A stretch of DNA of 51,456 bases from Bacteroidota bacterium (GCA_030692515.1 JAUXZS010000060.1:1-51456); one strand, 5' to 3'; positions 35,914 to 45,673 are shown, counted from the first letter of the stretch. A program made the numbers and translations. Notes: generated by a model not told the origin, from the sequence alone.

Positions 35914-36639
35914 TTACAATAAATAGAAAAAGGTAAATACGAATACCCAAACAAGATCAACGAAGTGCCAGTAAAGACCAACTTTTTCAATCATTTCATA
36001 ATGACCACGTTTCTCATATGTTCCTTTTAAAACATTTAAGAAAATGATTAAATTAATCATTACGCCTGAAAATACGTGGAAACCGTGAAAACCAGTGATA
36101 AAGAAAAAGTAGTTTGCAAATTGAGGGACACCATATTCATTCACAGCCATTGTAGCGCCATGATAAGTTTGTTGAACATAAGTACCAGTTGCCATATCCC
36201 AAACATTTCTTAAAGCACCTTCATGCGTTCCAACAATAAAATGATACCACTCCCAAGCTTGAGAACCAACAAATAAGGCTCCACCAACAATTGTCCAAAA
36301 CATCCACATTGTAACCCCTCTTCTATCCATTCTATGACCAGCCTCAACAGCTAGAACCATAGTAACAGATGACATGATTAAAATAAAAGTCATTAGACCT
36401 ACATAGGCCAATGGCAAATGTTGTTCAATAAATGGAAAATGGGTAAAAACATTTTCAGCTTTTGGCCAAACCTCAGCATATTTATGGCGAATAAAACCAT
36501 AAGAAACCAATAATCCTCCAAAAGTTAATGCATCCGAAACAAGGAAAAACCACATCATCATTTTTCCGTAACTCACTCTAAACGGTGATTGTCCGCCATC
36601 CCAAGCCGCTTTTGCGTCAAATTCTGCTGTATGCGCCAT
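35914..36639 (-). CDS. Cytochrome c oxidase subunit III
   Basis: The 241 residues have about six membrane helices and heme-copper oxidase subunit III landmarks: MMWFFLVSDALTFGGLLVSYG, the AVEAGHRMD region, FFITGFHGFHVFSGVMINL and YWHFVDLVWVFVFTFFYLL at the end. Subunit III supports proton uptake and stability of the catalytic subunit. It is 36 bases downstream of a second, shorter subunit III-like gene. The genes for subunits I and II are not in this window. Confidence 0.92.
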   Translation of the reverse strand: MAHTAEFDAKAAWDGGQSPFRVSYGKMMMWFFLVSDALTFGGLLVSYGFIRHKYAEVWPKAENVFTHFPFIEQHLPLAYVGLMTFILIMSSVTMVLAVEAGHRMDRRGVTMWMFWTIVGGALFVGSQAWEWYHFIVGTHEGALRNVWDMATGTYVQQTYHGATMAVNEYGVPQFANYFFFITGFHGFHVFSGVMINLIIFLNVLKGTYEKRGHYEMIEKVGLYWHFVDLVWVFVFTFFYLL

Positions 36640-36675
36640 AATAAATTTAAATAATGTTAAAAATCTGCTGCAATA

Positions 36676-37278
36676 TTAACGATAAAAATATAAAAACAAA
36701 AACAAATACACCCATAAAATATCAAGAAAATGCCAATAAATTGCAGTTAGCTCAATTCCAAGGCTATCCGCTGAGGAATATTTTTTCAACAATGATTTTG
36801 TTAACGAAACAATTAGTGCAATTAAACCTCCTACCATGTGCATTAAGTGCAGAAAGGCAATGATAATTAAGAAAGAACCCGAAGCATTACTTTTTTTTCC
36901 TGCAAAATAAACACCATTAATCGCTAATTCTTGCCAACCTTGATATTGGGTGTAAAAGAAGGCGAACCCTAACATTAAAGTTAAAAACAAACTAATATTG
37001 GTTAATTTATAATTATCTTTTCTAATAGCAATTTGGGCCAAATACATAGTTAAACTACTGGTTACAATAAGAGCAGTGCTAATGATTAATATTGGCGGTA
37101 ATTCAAAAATTTGCCAGTTTCCGTTTTGAGCTCTAACAACATAAGCGCTAGTTAAACCTGCAAAAAGCATAACAATACTAACTATTCCAATCCAAAGTAA
37201 AGGTTTAGCAGCTTTGCGTTCTGCCAATTTGATTTCCTTCTTGTGCAAATTTTCTTTTTTAATTTTTACTTCTTTCAC
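36676..37278 (-). CDS. Second heme-copper oxidase subunit III-like protein
   Basis: The 200 residues start with a 25-residue basic cytoplasmic stretch followed by five membrane helices. Motifs GLTSAYVVRAQNGNW, FLHLMHMVGGLIAL and IYWHFLDILWVYLFLFLYFYR match subunit III. The start is GTG at 37278, 9 bases after the ctaB stop; no ATG fits. Tandem subunit III-like genes are common in Bacteroidota caa3 loci; the division of labour between them is unknown. Confidence 0.88.
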   Translation of the reverse strand: MKEVKIKKENLHKKEIKLAERKAAKPLLWIGIVSIVMLFAGLTSAYVVRAQNGNWQIFELPPILIISTALIVTSSLTMYLAQIAIRKDNYKLTNISLFLTLMLGFAFFYTQYQGWQELAINGVYFAGKKSNASGSFLIIIAFLHLMHMVGGLIALIVSLTKSLLKKYSSADSLGIELTAIYWHFLDILWVYLFLFLYFYR

Positions 37279-37289
37279 TTTATTAATTT

Positions 37290-38183
37290 TTATGATTTTG
37301 TCATTAATGCTAACTGAACTACAGGCAAGTATACCAACGTAACTAAAAATAATTTTTTTGCGTGTTCATTTGTTGGTAAGCGGTAAAAATTATATGCTTG
37401 TAATAATAAAGCGAAGCCACAAATAATACATATAGTTACACTAATTATTCCAACAAAATGAAATACAAAAGGAAATAAACTAGTAATTAATAAGAACACT
37501 GAATAAATTAATATTTGAAATTTGGAAGCGTCGTCCTTTCCACCCTTTGATGGTAAGAGATGAAATCCAGCTTTAGCATAATCATCATTGTTGAACCAAG
37601 CTAAGGCCCAAAAATGAGGAAATTGCCAAATAAATTGTATCATAAATAATAAAAATGCAAAAAAAGTAATCTCACCAAAACCCTCACTTGCAGCAACGGC
37701 GCCAATTAAAGTTGGTAAAGCTCCCGGAAACGCCCCAACTAAAACAGATAAAGGTGTTATTCGTTTTAAAGGAGTATAAACTACTGCATAAAGTATAATA
37801 GAAATAAAACCTAAAATTCCGCATAAAGGATTTGTAAATACCCAAAGCATTATTGTTCCTGCAATCCCTAAAACTGTGCAAAAAATAAAAGCCTCCGAAT
37901 GAGATAGAACCCCCAAAGGCATTGGGCGTTTTTTTGTTCTATCCATTAATCTATCTAAATCCTTTTCGATTATTTGATTAAAACCATTTGCTGCAGATGT
38001 AACCAATAAACCGCCAATGCTAAGAGCAAAAACCGCATTCACATTTACCTCTTTTGCTACAGTAAAATACGTTATTATTGCCGAAAATACTACTAGTGAG
38101 CCAAGTCTAAATTTTGTTAACTTAAGAAAACCCGAAAATTTCGAATAATTATTAGTTTTTATATTATCAGGGCTATTTTCCAA
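37290..38183 (-). CDS. ctaB: Protoheme IX farnesyltransferase (heme O synthase)
   Basis: The enzyme attaches a farnesyl group to heme B to make heme O for heme-copper oxidases. The 297 residues form about nine membrane helices; the UbiA-superfamily catalytic loop reads NGFNQIIEKDLDRLMDRTKKRPMP, and YTPLKRITPLSVLVGAFPGALPTLIG follows. It is first in the oxidase assembly operon. The start appears to be TTG at 38183, since no in-frame ATG or GTG precedes the conserved LKLTKFRLG region. It diverges from the lipoprotein gene at 38372 with 188 bases between. Confidence 0.92.
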   Translation of the reverse strand: MENSPDNIKTNNYSKFSGFLKLTKFRLGSLVVFSAIITYFTVAKEVNVNAVFALSIGGLLVTSAANGFNQIIEKDLDRLMDRTKKRPMPLGVLSHSEAFIFCTVLGIAGTIMLWVFTNPLCGILGFISIILYAVVYTPLKRITPLSVLVGAFPGALPTLIGAVAASEGFGEITFFAFLLFMIQFIWQFPHFWALAWFNNDDYAKAGFHLLPSKGGKDDASKFQILIYSVFLLITSLFPFVFHFVGIISVTICIICGFALLLQAYNFYRLPTNEHAKKLFLVTLVYLPVVQLALMTKS

Positions 38184-38336
38184 ATGCGCTGCAAATTTAG
38201 AACATATTTGATAAAAAAGCTGAGTTTTTCAATTAAAATGGAAAAAGGAATCAATATACAGCTGAATTATTTAAATACAATTTTCGACAATTTATTAATT
38301 TGTTAAAAAAATAATGATGTAATTAAAATATTTTTC

Positions 38337-38344
38337 TATTTTTG
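38337..38344 (+). promoter_or_regulatory. Likely -7 promoter box of the OmpA/TPR lipoprotein gene
   Basis: TATTTTTG matches TAnnTTTG and lies 28 bases before the ATG at 38372. No good -33 TTTG is found at the normal distance. Confidence 0.4.
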
Positions 38345-38371
38345 TGACGTTATTAAAATTAAACTTTAAAG

Positions 38372-40108
38372 ATGAATTCAAATTTTTTACGTACGATAGG
38401 GGCCGGTTTATCGGTGGCTGTGATTTTAACAAGCTGCGATGGGCTTGGAAAAATGATAAAAAAACAAAAAGACATTAAATATACAGTGTCGCCAAATCCA
38501 ATTGAAATGCATGGAGACAGCATTCAATTTAGTGTTAGTGGTAAATTTAACCCTAAGTTATTCGCTAAAAAAGTGACTTTAACCCTTACGCCGGTTGTAA
38601 AATCAGCAAGTGGTGAAAAAGCTTTAAAACCAATTGTTTTAGTTGGTGAAAAAGCTACTGGATCTGGTCAAAAAATCGGATACACTAGTGGTGGTACTTT
38701 TAACTATACCTCTGAAAAATTTGCATACGAGCCAAGTATGCGCAATGCAAAAGTAGAAGTGCATGCAGTTGGTTCTGTTAAAAAGAAAGAGAAAAAATTT
38801 GATCCAATTGAATTAGCTGATGCAACTGTTGTTACTCCTTTATTAGTTCGTAACGACGAAAAAGGAATAATGGGTAAAGACGCTTTTGTTAAAACCATTC
38901 CGGTTAACCAAACCACTCACATTTACTACACAATTAATGCTTCAAATGTTCGTCCTGCTGAAATGAAATCAGAAGAGATGAAAGCTGTTAATGAGTTTTT
39001 AAAAGCAAACTTAGGTTCACCTTGGTATGAATTTAAAGGCATCAATGTAAACGCCTATGCTTCGCCAGATGGTGAAACCGATAAAAATGAAAATTTAGCT
39101 AAAGACCGTGCAAAATCTGGTTCAATGGCTGTTATGAGTGAGTTCTCGAAGAACAAAGACAAGACTGTTACTTTTGGTAAAACTAAAGATCAATACCAAG
39201 TTGGAACCACTAAAGAAGATTGGGAAGGTTTTAAAGCTTTAATGGAAGCTTCTTCAATGGCTGACAAAGATCTTATCTTACGTGTTTTAACAATGTATTC
39301 TGATCCCGAGCAACGTCGTAAAGAAATTAAAAATTTATCTAAAACTTATGTTGAGTTAGCTGATAAAGTATTACCTAAATTACGCCGTTCTGAAATCACT
39401 ATAATGGTTGATAAAAAATCTCGTACCGACGAGCAAATTTCAAAATTAGCTACTTCTAATCCTGATAGTCTTTCTATCGAAGAATTATTATACGGTGCAA
39501 ACTTAACTAATGATTTAAATACTAAAGTTCAAATTTACCAAGCTGCTGAAAAGCAATATGGTTCTGATTGGAGAAGTTCAAATAACTTAGGTGTTGCTTA
39601 TTTAATGCAAAATAAAGTTACTGAAGCTGCTGAAGCATTTAAACGTGCAGAAACTGCATCTGCTGGGAAACCAGAAGTTACTAATAATTTAGGTATCATT
39701 CAAGCTAAAAACGGAGATCGTGTTGCTGCAATGGATTTATACAAAAAAGCAGGTGGTGCTCCAGAAACTAAATACAACATGGGTATTTTAGAAGTGCGTA
39801 ACGGTAAATATTCTGATGCGGTTTCTAACTTTGGTGATTATAAAGGTCATAACAAAGCATTAGCTCAAATGTTAGCAGGAACTCCAGGTGCAGTAAATGA
39901 AACAATTAATGCAAGCAACGAAAAAGAAATGGCTTACAGTTATTATTTAAAAGCTGTTGCTGCTGCTCGTAGTGCAAATAATGCTGATGTGTTAAGTAAC
40001 TTAAAAACTGCAATTGAAAAAGACGGTGCTTTAAAAGCATACGCTAAAGATGATGCTGAATTTGTAAAATTACGCGCTGATGGTGGATTTACTGCCTTAG
40101 TTAACTAA
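38372..40108 (+). CDS. OmpA-like/TPR lipoprotein, probably highly expressed
   Basis: The 578 residues start with a lipoprotein signal (VAVILTSC, Cys22). Beta-rich text follows (about 35-200), then an OmpA-like stretch INVNAYASPDGETDKNENLAKDRA (about 228-252), and C-terminal TPR-type helices (about 390-560: NNLGVAYLMQNKVTEAAEAF, NNLGIIQAKNGD, YNMGILEVRNGK). Its base composition is less AT-rich at third positions than that of its neighbours, with frequent GGT, CGT and GCT, as in highly expressed genes. It may link peptidoglycan and outer membrane. It has its own promoter and terminator. Confidence 0.72.
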   Translation: MNSNFLRTIGAGLSVAVILTSCDGLGKMIKKQKDIKYTVSPNPIEMHGDSIQFSVSGKFNPKLFAKKVTLTLTPVVKSASGEKALKPIVLVGEKATGSGQKIGYTSGGTFNYTSEKFAYEPSMRNAKVEVHAVGSVKKKEKKFDPIELADATVVTPLLVRNDEKGIMGKDAFVKTIPVNQTTHIYYTINASNVRPAEMKSEEMKAVNEFLKANLGSPWYEFKGINVNAYASPDGETDKNENLAKDRAKSGSMAVMSEFSKNKDKTVTFGKTKDQYQVGTTKEDWEGFKALMEASSMADKDLILRVLTMYSDPEQRRKEIKNLSKTYVELADKVLPKLRRSEITIMVDKKSRTDEQISKLATSNPDSLSIEELLYGANLTNDLNTKVQIYQAAEKQYGSDWRSSNNLGVAYLMQNKVTEAAEAFKRAETASAGKPEVTNNLGIIQAKNGDRVAAMDLYKKAGGAPETKYNMGILEVRNGKYSDAVSNFGDYKGHNKALAQMLAGTPGAVNETINASNEKEMAYSYYLKAVAAARSANNADVLSNLKTAIEKDGALKAYAKDDAEFVKLRADGGFTALVN

Positions 40109-40126
40109 TTACAACTAAATCATATT

Positions 40127-40158
40127 AAACCTTCTCCAAAAGAGAAGGTTTTTTTTTG
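40127..40158 (+). terminator. Terminator of the OmpA/TPR lipoprotein gene
   Basis: AAACCTTCTC pairs with GAGAAGGTTT around CAAAA and is followed by eight T residues, a strong intrinsic terminator. Confidence 0.85.
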
Positions 40159-40229
40159 TTTAATAATTTAGCCTATTTAAATTATATCAATTAGTATCTT
40201 TACATTAATCAAAAAAAATTAAAAAAATA

Positions 40230-41102
40230 ATGTCGCAATTCCCCGAAACAGAATTAATCATAAACTCCGAAAATAGAGTTTATCATATAAATTTAAAAGG
40301 CGAAGATATAGCCGATGACGTTATTGTTGTTGGAGATCAAAACAGAGTTTCACAAATTTCGAGTTACTTTTCTAATATAGATTTTAAAACAGAACATCGC
40401 GAATTTATTACGCACACCGGAACCTATAATGGTAAAAGAATTACAGTTTTAAGTACAGGTATAGGAACCGACAATATTGATATTGTATTAAATGAACTAG
40501 ATGCTGCAGTAAATATTAATTTAGAAACAAGAGAATTAAATCCTCAACACCGAAAATTAAATATTATTCGTTTAGGAACAAGTGGAGCTTTACAGGAAGA
40601 AATTCCAGTAAATGGCCTTGTAGCAAGCTCTCACGGAATTGGTTTAGATGGCTTATTAAATTTTTATGAGGGCTGGAAATCAATTAATGAAAATAACATT
40701 AGCGAAGCTTTTATTAAACACACCAATTGGCAAAAAAACTTACCTTACCCTTATTGCGTTGCCGCAAGTGACTTATTACTAAATAAATTTAAAGAAAACA
40801 TTCACGTTGGCATTACGGCAACTGCACCTGGTTTTTACGGACCTCAAGGCAGACAAATACGTTTAAAATCATCGGCACCAAATCTAAACGAACTTCTTAC
40901 TTCTTTTAAATTAGATGGATTAAGAATTGCCAATTTTGAAATGGAAACTTCGGCCTTATACGGTCTTGGAAAATTATTAAATCACAATTGCTTAACAGTT
41001 TGTGTTATTATTGCTAATCGTGTTCGGAAAGAATTTACCAACGATTATCAAAAAAGTGTTGGCATTTTAATAGAAAATTGTTTAAACAAACTTTCAAACT
41101 AA
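40230..41102 (+). CDS. Nucleoside phosphorylase (uridine phosphorylase-like)
   Basis: The 290 residues belong to the PNP/UDP family that splits nucleosides with phosphate into base and ribose-1-phosphate. Landmarks: IVVGDQNRVSQI (family usually GDPxR; here Gln replaces Pro), VLSTGIGTDNIDIVLNEL, IIRLGTSGAL, and the late NFEMETSALYGLGKLL with the ribose-binding Met-Glu. Pyrimidine rather than purine preference is guessed from the likeness to Udp and the neighbouring pyrF, whose ATG lies 2 bases after this stop. Together they suit pyrimidine salvage and synthesis. Confidence 0.8.
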   Translation: MSQFPETELIINSENRVYHINLKGEDIADDVIVVGDQNRVSQISSYFSNIDFKTEHREFITHTGTYNGKRITVLSTGIGTDNIDIVLNELDAAVNINLETRELNPQHRKLNIIRLGTSGALQEEIPVNGLVASSHGIGLDGLLNFYEGWKSINENNISEAFIKHTNWQKNLPYPYCVAASDLLLNKFKENIHVGITATAPGFYGPQGRQIRLKSSAPNLNELLTSFKLDGLRIANFEMETSALYGLGKLLNHNCLTVCVIIANRVRKEFTNDYQKSVGILIENCLNKLSN

Positions 41103-41104
41103 TT

Positions 41105-41917
41105 ATGAATCGTCAAGAATTAATTAATCAAATAAAAATCAAAAAAAATTTTTTGAGTGTTGGCCTAGATCCAGATATTGATAAAATTCCAAAATTTTTA
41201 TTAGAAACTGAAGACGATCCAATTTACACATTTAATACGCGCATTATTGATGCAACAGCCCCTTATTGTGTGGCCTTTAAACCAAACACAGCCTTTTACG
41301 AAGCCTATGGTTTAAGTGGAGTTGCAAGTCTCGAAAAAACTTTAAAATATATTAAAACAAATTACCCAAATCATTTCCTAATTGCAGATGCTAAGCGAGG
41401 AGATATTGGGAATACAAGTGCCATGTATGCAAAAGCTTTTTTTAGGCGTTTAAATGCTGATGCTTTAACTATTGCGCCATACATGGGTAGCGACTCTGTA
41501 AAACCATTTTTACAATTTGAAGAGAAGTGGGCTATTATTTTAGGCTTAACAAGTAACGAAGGCTCTCAAGATTTTCAGCAGTTGAAAGTTAACGGAAAGG
41601 AACTTTATTTAACTGTGATTGAAACTTGTGCTAAATGGGGATCTAAAGACAATATGATGTTTGTTATTGGTGCAACAAAAGCAAACATGTTAGACGATAT
41701 TAGAAAAATTATTCCTGAACATTTTTTATTGGTGCCAGGAGTTGGCGCGCAAGGTGGTAGCTTAGCTGAAGTGTGTAAGCATGGGTTAATAAAGGATATT
41801 GGACTAATTGTTAATTCAAGTAGAGGTATCATCTTTGCTTCTAATGGAAAAGATTTTGCTGAAAAAGCAGGCGAAGAAGCAAAGAAAATTGCATTGGAAA
41901 TGAGTCAATATATTTAA
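41105..41917 (+). CDS. pyrF: Orotidine 5'-phosphate decarboxylase
   Basis: PyrF converts OMP to UMP, the last step of de novo UMP synthesis. About 270 residues, the longer type found in Bacteroidota and mycobacteria. Motifs are FLSVGLDPD, CVAFKPNTAFYEAYG, the catalytic LIADAKRGDIGNT, LLVPGVGAQGG and IVNSSRGI. I start at the ATG at 41105 (MNRQELI); an upstream start at 41078 would overlap the phosphorylase gene and add a non-homologous stretch. It is coupled to the nucleoside phosphorylase gene upstream. Confidence 0.95.
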   Translation: MNRQELINQIKIKKNFLSVGLDPDIDKIPKFLLETEDDPIYTFNTRIIDATAPYCVAFKPNTAFYEAYGLSGVASLEKTLKYIKTNYPNHFLIADAKRGDIGNTSAMYAKAFFRRLNADALTIAPYMGSDSVKPFLQFEEKWAIILGLTSNEGSQDFQQLKVNGKELYLTVIETCAKWGSKDNMMFVIGATKANMLDDIRKIIPEHFLLVPGVGAQGGSLAEVCKHGLIKDIGLIVNSSRGIIFASNGKDFAEKAGEEAKKIALEMSQYI

Positions 41918-41944
41918 ACTAAAAATTATTTAATCAAAACAACA

Positions 41945-42259
41945 ATGGAAGACAACAACAATCAAAGCCAACCGCATTTAGATATTGAACTAAGCGAAGA
42001 AATAGCTGAAGGAATTTATTCTAATCTTGCTATTATTACCCATTCTCAAAGCGAATTTGTAGTCGACTTTATAAAAATAATGCCGGGTGTTCCTAAAGCC
42101 AGAGTAAAATCTAGAATAGTATTAACGCCACAACATGCTAAACGCTTGCTGAAAGCACTTGCCGAAAATATTCAAAAGTTTGAACAAACAAATGGTAAAA
42201 TTAAAGACTTAGAAAATAGTTTTCCTATGAATTTTGGCGGACCAACTGCTCAAGCATAA
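41945..42259 (+). CDS. DUF3467 family protein
   Basis: The 104-residue acidic cytoplasmic protein carries the DUF3467 pattern: AEGIYSNLAIITHSQSEFVVDFI, then PGVPKARVKSRIVLTPQHAKRLLKALAENI. The family is widespread and small, of unknown function. It lies 27 bases downstream of pyrF on the same strand and may share its transcript. The start ATG at 41945 gives the usual short polar N-terminus. The family resemblance is good; nothing in the context explains its job. Confidence 0.85.
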   Translation: MEDNNNQSQPHLDIELSEEIAEGIYSNLAIITHSQSEFVVDFIKIMPGVPKARVKSRIVLTPQHAKRLLKALAENIQKFEQTNGKIKDLENSFPMNFGGPTAQA

Positions 42260-42338
42260 CTGTTTTTTTTCTGAAAAGCACCGGCTGCAATGATTTCACT
42301 TAAATTAATAGGGTTAACTTCTAAGTACAATTAGACAC

Positions 42339-43205
42339 TTATTGTTTCATGATTTTTGCGCTGCGAATTTCTCCATTAACTTTTAATTGCGCAAAATAAA
42401 TACCCGCGGCTAAATCGTAAACCGGAATTTCAGCTTTATATTTTCCTTCGGTTTGTTTATCCTCAGTAAAAATAGTTTTAATGTGTTTCCCTGTGTAATC
42501 AAACAAGTTTAATTCACAAATAGAAGTTTCATTTAAACTATAAACCATAAAAGCTGTATTATTTGCAGGCTGGGGAAAAACACTCTCAATTGCACTATTC
42601 TCAACACGATTATCGCTTAATGAAGTTACAACCGGATTTGAGCCTAACGATAAATCATCAATAATTGCCCATGTTCCTGTTTGAGGTATAAAAACACTTT
42701 GCGCATCCATATTTATTCCCGATAAATAAATTCCTGTATACACTGTACCAACAGTAGTTCCGGGAAAAGCAGTAGCCGTATAATTAATTGGCGCGCTAAA
42801 TTGTTTATAAACGGCAGACGATACCGTAGTATAAGAATACCCTAAAGCAGCTGCTGAAAAAACAGTAGATTGATAAACGTATGGATTAAATACTAAAGAA
42901 TCGCCTATTTGTATATTGCATTTATACCAACCCCATAATGCCTGAGGCAAACTGGTTGTAGTTACGCTAAATACACCAAGAACCGCTCCTTGAACGGAAT
43001 AAGATTGACTACTAAAGCCTCTTATTACCGCAGCTTTAATTCCGGTATTTGGAGCCGCAGTATCTCTTATATAATAGGTTGTATAGGGAGCAAGATTATA
43101 ATCATCCGGCTTGTTAGCGGTAACAGCTTCGAAACTAGGATTTAATATTTGACTACTTGATGATAACGTAGCGAAGACGATTGCTAAAAATAAAATTTTC
43201 TTCAT
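42339..43205 (-). CDS. Secreted protein with T9SS type A sorting domain
   Basis: The 288 residues begin with a signal peptide (MKKILFLAIVFATLSSSSQ), then a jelly-roll-like beta domain resembling PCMD/carbohydrate-binding modules (ILNPSFEAVTANKPDDY, WGWYKCNIQIGDSLVFN, WAIIDDLSLG), and end in a T9SS sorting domain (from about residue 205, VFPQPANNTAFMVY, ending SAKIMKQ). No catalytic residues are apparent, so it may be a surface adhesin or glycan-binding protein. Single gene between convergent and divergent neighbours. Confidence 0.75.
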   Translation of the reverse strand: MKKILFLAIVFATLSSSSQILNPSFEAVTANKPDDYNLAPYTTYYIRDTAAPNTGIKAAVIRGFSSQSYSVQGAVLGVFSVTTTSLPQALWGWYKCNIQIGDSLVFNPYVYQSTVFSAAALGYSYTTVSSAVYKQFSAPINYTATAFPGTTVGTVYTGIYLSGINMDAQSVFIPQTGTWAIIDDLSLGSNPVVTSLSDNRVENSAIESVFPQPANNTAFMVYSLNETSICELNLFDYTGKHIKTIFTEDKQTEGKYKAEIPVYDLAAGIYFAQLKVNGEIRSAKIMKQ

Positions 43206-43394
43206 ATTGATTGGTTATATATCGTTTCAATTTAAATAATTCGTTTAATATAATTACACTAGTTATTAATACGAACCAATTATAAAAAAGGTTGGTTTTT
43301 ATACTTTAAATATAAACAAAAGTTTCATTTTTGTTGAAAAATAGACATGAATAAGCCCCTTAAGGTGGCTATTTTTATACAAAACAAAACAACC

Positions 43395-45638
43395 ATGACA
43401 GAAACAAAATTACACCTTCAAATTGCGAACCTATTAAAAATCGATTTAAAAAGTGTTATTGCTACCATAGAATTATTAGACGAAGGAGGAACAATTCCTT
43501 TTATTTCTCGCTATAGAAAAGAAGCAACTGGTAGTTTAGATGAAGTGCAAGTAATGCAAGTGCGTGATGAGATTGAAAGATTACGTCAACTAGAACAAAG
43601 AAGAGAATCCATTTTAAAATCTATTGATTCTCAAAATAAATTAACCGAAGAATTAAAAGAAAAAATACTAGCTGCAGATACTTTAAGTAAACTCGAAGAT
43701 CTTTACTTACCCTATAAACCTAAGCGAAGAACCAAAGCAACCATTGCAAAAGAAAAAGGATTAGAACCTTTAGCGCAATTTATTTTAGAACAAAAAAATA
43801 ATTTAGTTTTTGAAGAAGCCGAAAAATATATTTCAGAAGAAAAAGAAGTTACCTCCGTTTTAGATGCACTGCAAGGAGCTCGAGATATTATTTCGGAAAT
43901 TGTAAATGAAGACGCCATCGTTAGAGAAAACATGCGCGAACTTTTTAAACGAACCGCCGTTATTAAAAGTAAAATTATAAGAGGTAAAGAAGAAGCAGGT
44001 GAAAAATTTGAAGATTATTTTGAATGGGAAGAAAAATTAATGAGCTGTCCTTCGCACCGTTTACTTGCAATGCGCAGAGGCGAAAAGGAAGATATTTTAA
44101 TTCTAGATATTACCGTTGATACAGAAGAAGCCTTGGCAATTATTGATAAAAAAATAATTAACTCTCGTGGCGAAGCTGCTAAACAAATTAAAGAAGCTAT
44201 TGAAGATGGTTATAAACGTTTATTACAACCAAGTATTGAAGCTGAAATGCGTTTGTTTACAAAACATTTAGCGGATGAAAAAGCAATTGTTGTTTTTGCA
44301 GATAATTTAAGAGAATTATTATTGGCGCCTCCTTTAGGTCAAAAAGCTATTTTAGGTTTAGATCCTGGATTTAAATCGGGTTGTAAAGTGGTGGCCTTAG
44401 ACAAGCAAGGAAAATTGTTAGAAGAAACCGTTATCTATCCACACGAACCTCAACGTAAAACTGTGGAAGCCGAAATGACAATATTGGCCTACTGCCAAAA
44501 ACATAATATAGAAGCAATTGCTATAGGTAATGGAACTGCTTCGCGCGAGACCGAACAATTTATTCGTAACATAGATATTTTACCAAAAGAAATTCCTGTA
44601 ATTGTTGTAAGTGAAGCAGGCGCTTCTGTTTACTCTGCAAGCGAAGTGGCGCGTGAAGAATTTGCAGCTTACGATCTTACAGTAAGAGGTGCTGTTTCTA
44701 TTGGAAGAAGACTTGCAGACCCATTAGCAGAGTTAGTAAAAATTGACGCTAAATCAATTGGCGTTGGTCAATATCAACACGATGTTGATCAAACACAATT
44801 AAAAAATAAATTAGATGAAGTTGTTGGTGGTTGTGTAAACGCTGTTGGTGTAGAATTAAATACAGCCTCAAAACAATTACTTTCTTATGTATCGGGTATT
44901 GGTCCTGCTCTTGCTCAAAACATTGTTGATTATCGTAACGAACACGGCGAATTTAAATCAAGAAAAGATTTAAAAAATGTTCCGCGCATGGGCGAAAAAG
45001 TATTTGAATTATGTGCGGGATTTTTAAGAGTAAAAAACGGCGTACACCCCTTAGATAAAAGTGCGGTGCATCCCGAAAGTTATTTTATAGTAGAAAAAAT
45101 GGCGAGCGATTTAAATTGTAGTATTGATACGCTCATTGAAAATAAAGATTTACGTAAACAAATTCAGTTGCCAAAATATGTAACCGAAACAATTGGAATT
45201 CCAACATTAAAAGATATAGTTTTAGAATTAGAAAAACCTGGGCGCGATCCTCGTAAAAGTTTTGAGATATTTAGTTTTGATGAAAATGTGCATGCCATTT
45301 CTGATTTACGTGAAGGAATGAGATTACCCGGGATTGTAACTAACGTTACCAATTTTGGAGCCTTTGTAGATGTTGGTGTTCATCAAGATGGCTTAGTGCA
45401 TATTTCGCAATTGGCAGATGAGTTTGTTGATGACCCAAATAAAATTGTAAAAGTTGGACAAAAAGTATGGGTAAATGTAAGTGAAGTGGATGTAAAACGA
45501 AAACGAATTGCTTTAACCATGAAAGGCGAAACACAAAATGTTAAGCCAACAAAACAAAAAGTAGAACAAGAGCAATCTTATAATCCCGATGATATTAATA
45601 GTGCTTTGGCTGCTCTAAAAAATAAATTCAAAAAATAA
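43395..45638 (+). CDS. tex: Tex-family S1 RNA-binding protein
   Basis: Tex acts in transcription-related RNA metabolism. About 747 residues with Tex_N (LDEGGTIPFISRYRKEATG), a YqgF/RNase H-like domain (ILGLDPGFKSGCKVV), helix-hairpin-helix segments (LSYVSGIGPALAQNIVDYR, LKNVPRMGEKVFELCAGFL) and a C-terminal S1 domain (LPGIVTNVTNFGAFVDVG, HISQLADEFV). Length is normal. I choose the ATG at 43395 (MTETKLHLQIA) because family N-termini begin there; an in-frame ATG at 43347 would add 16 residues. aroE follows 35 bases after the stop. Confidence 0.95.
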   Translation: MTETKLHLQIANLLKIDLKSVIATIELLDEGGTIPFISRYRKEATGSLDEVQVMQVRDEIERLRQLEQRRESILKSIDSQNKLTEELKEKILAADTLSKLEDLYLPYKPKRRTKATIAKEKGLEPLAQFILEQKNNLVFEEAEKYISEEKEVTSVLDALQGARDIISEIVNEDAIVRENMRELFKRTAVIKSKIIRGKEEAGEKFEDYFEWEEKLMSCPSHRLLAMRRGEKEDILILDITVDTEEALAIIDKKIINSRGEAAKQIKEAIEDGYKRLLQPSIEAEMRLFTKHLADEKAIVVFADNLRELLLAPPLGQKAILGLDPGFKSGCKVVALDKQGKLLEETVIYPHEPQRKTVEAEMTILAYCQKHNIEAIAIGNGTASRETEQFIRNIDILPKEIPVIVVSEAGASVYSASEVAREEFAAYDLTVRGAVSIGRRLADPLAELVKIDAKSIGVGQYQHDVDQTQLKNKLDEVVGGCVNAVGVELNTASKQLLSYVSGIGPALAQNIVDYRNEHGEFKSRKDLKNVPRMGEKVFELCAGFLRVKNGVHPLDKSAVHPESYFIVEKMASDLNCSIDTLIENKDLRKQIQLPKYVTETIGIPTLKDIVLELEKPGRDPRKSFEIFSFDENVHAISDLREGMRLPGIVTNVTNFGAFVDVGVHQDGLVHISQLADEFVDDPNKIVKVGQKVWVNVSEVDVKRKRIALTMKGETQNVKPTKQKVEQEQSYNPDDINSALAALKNKFKK

Positions 45639-45673
45639 ATTTTAAAATTTTAAAAGGCTAATTTTAAGCAACT

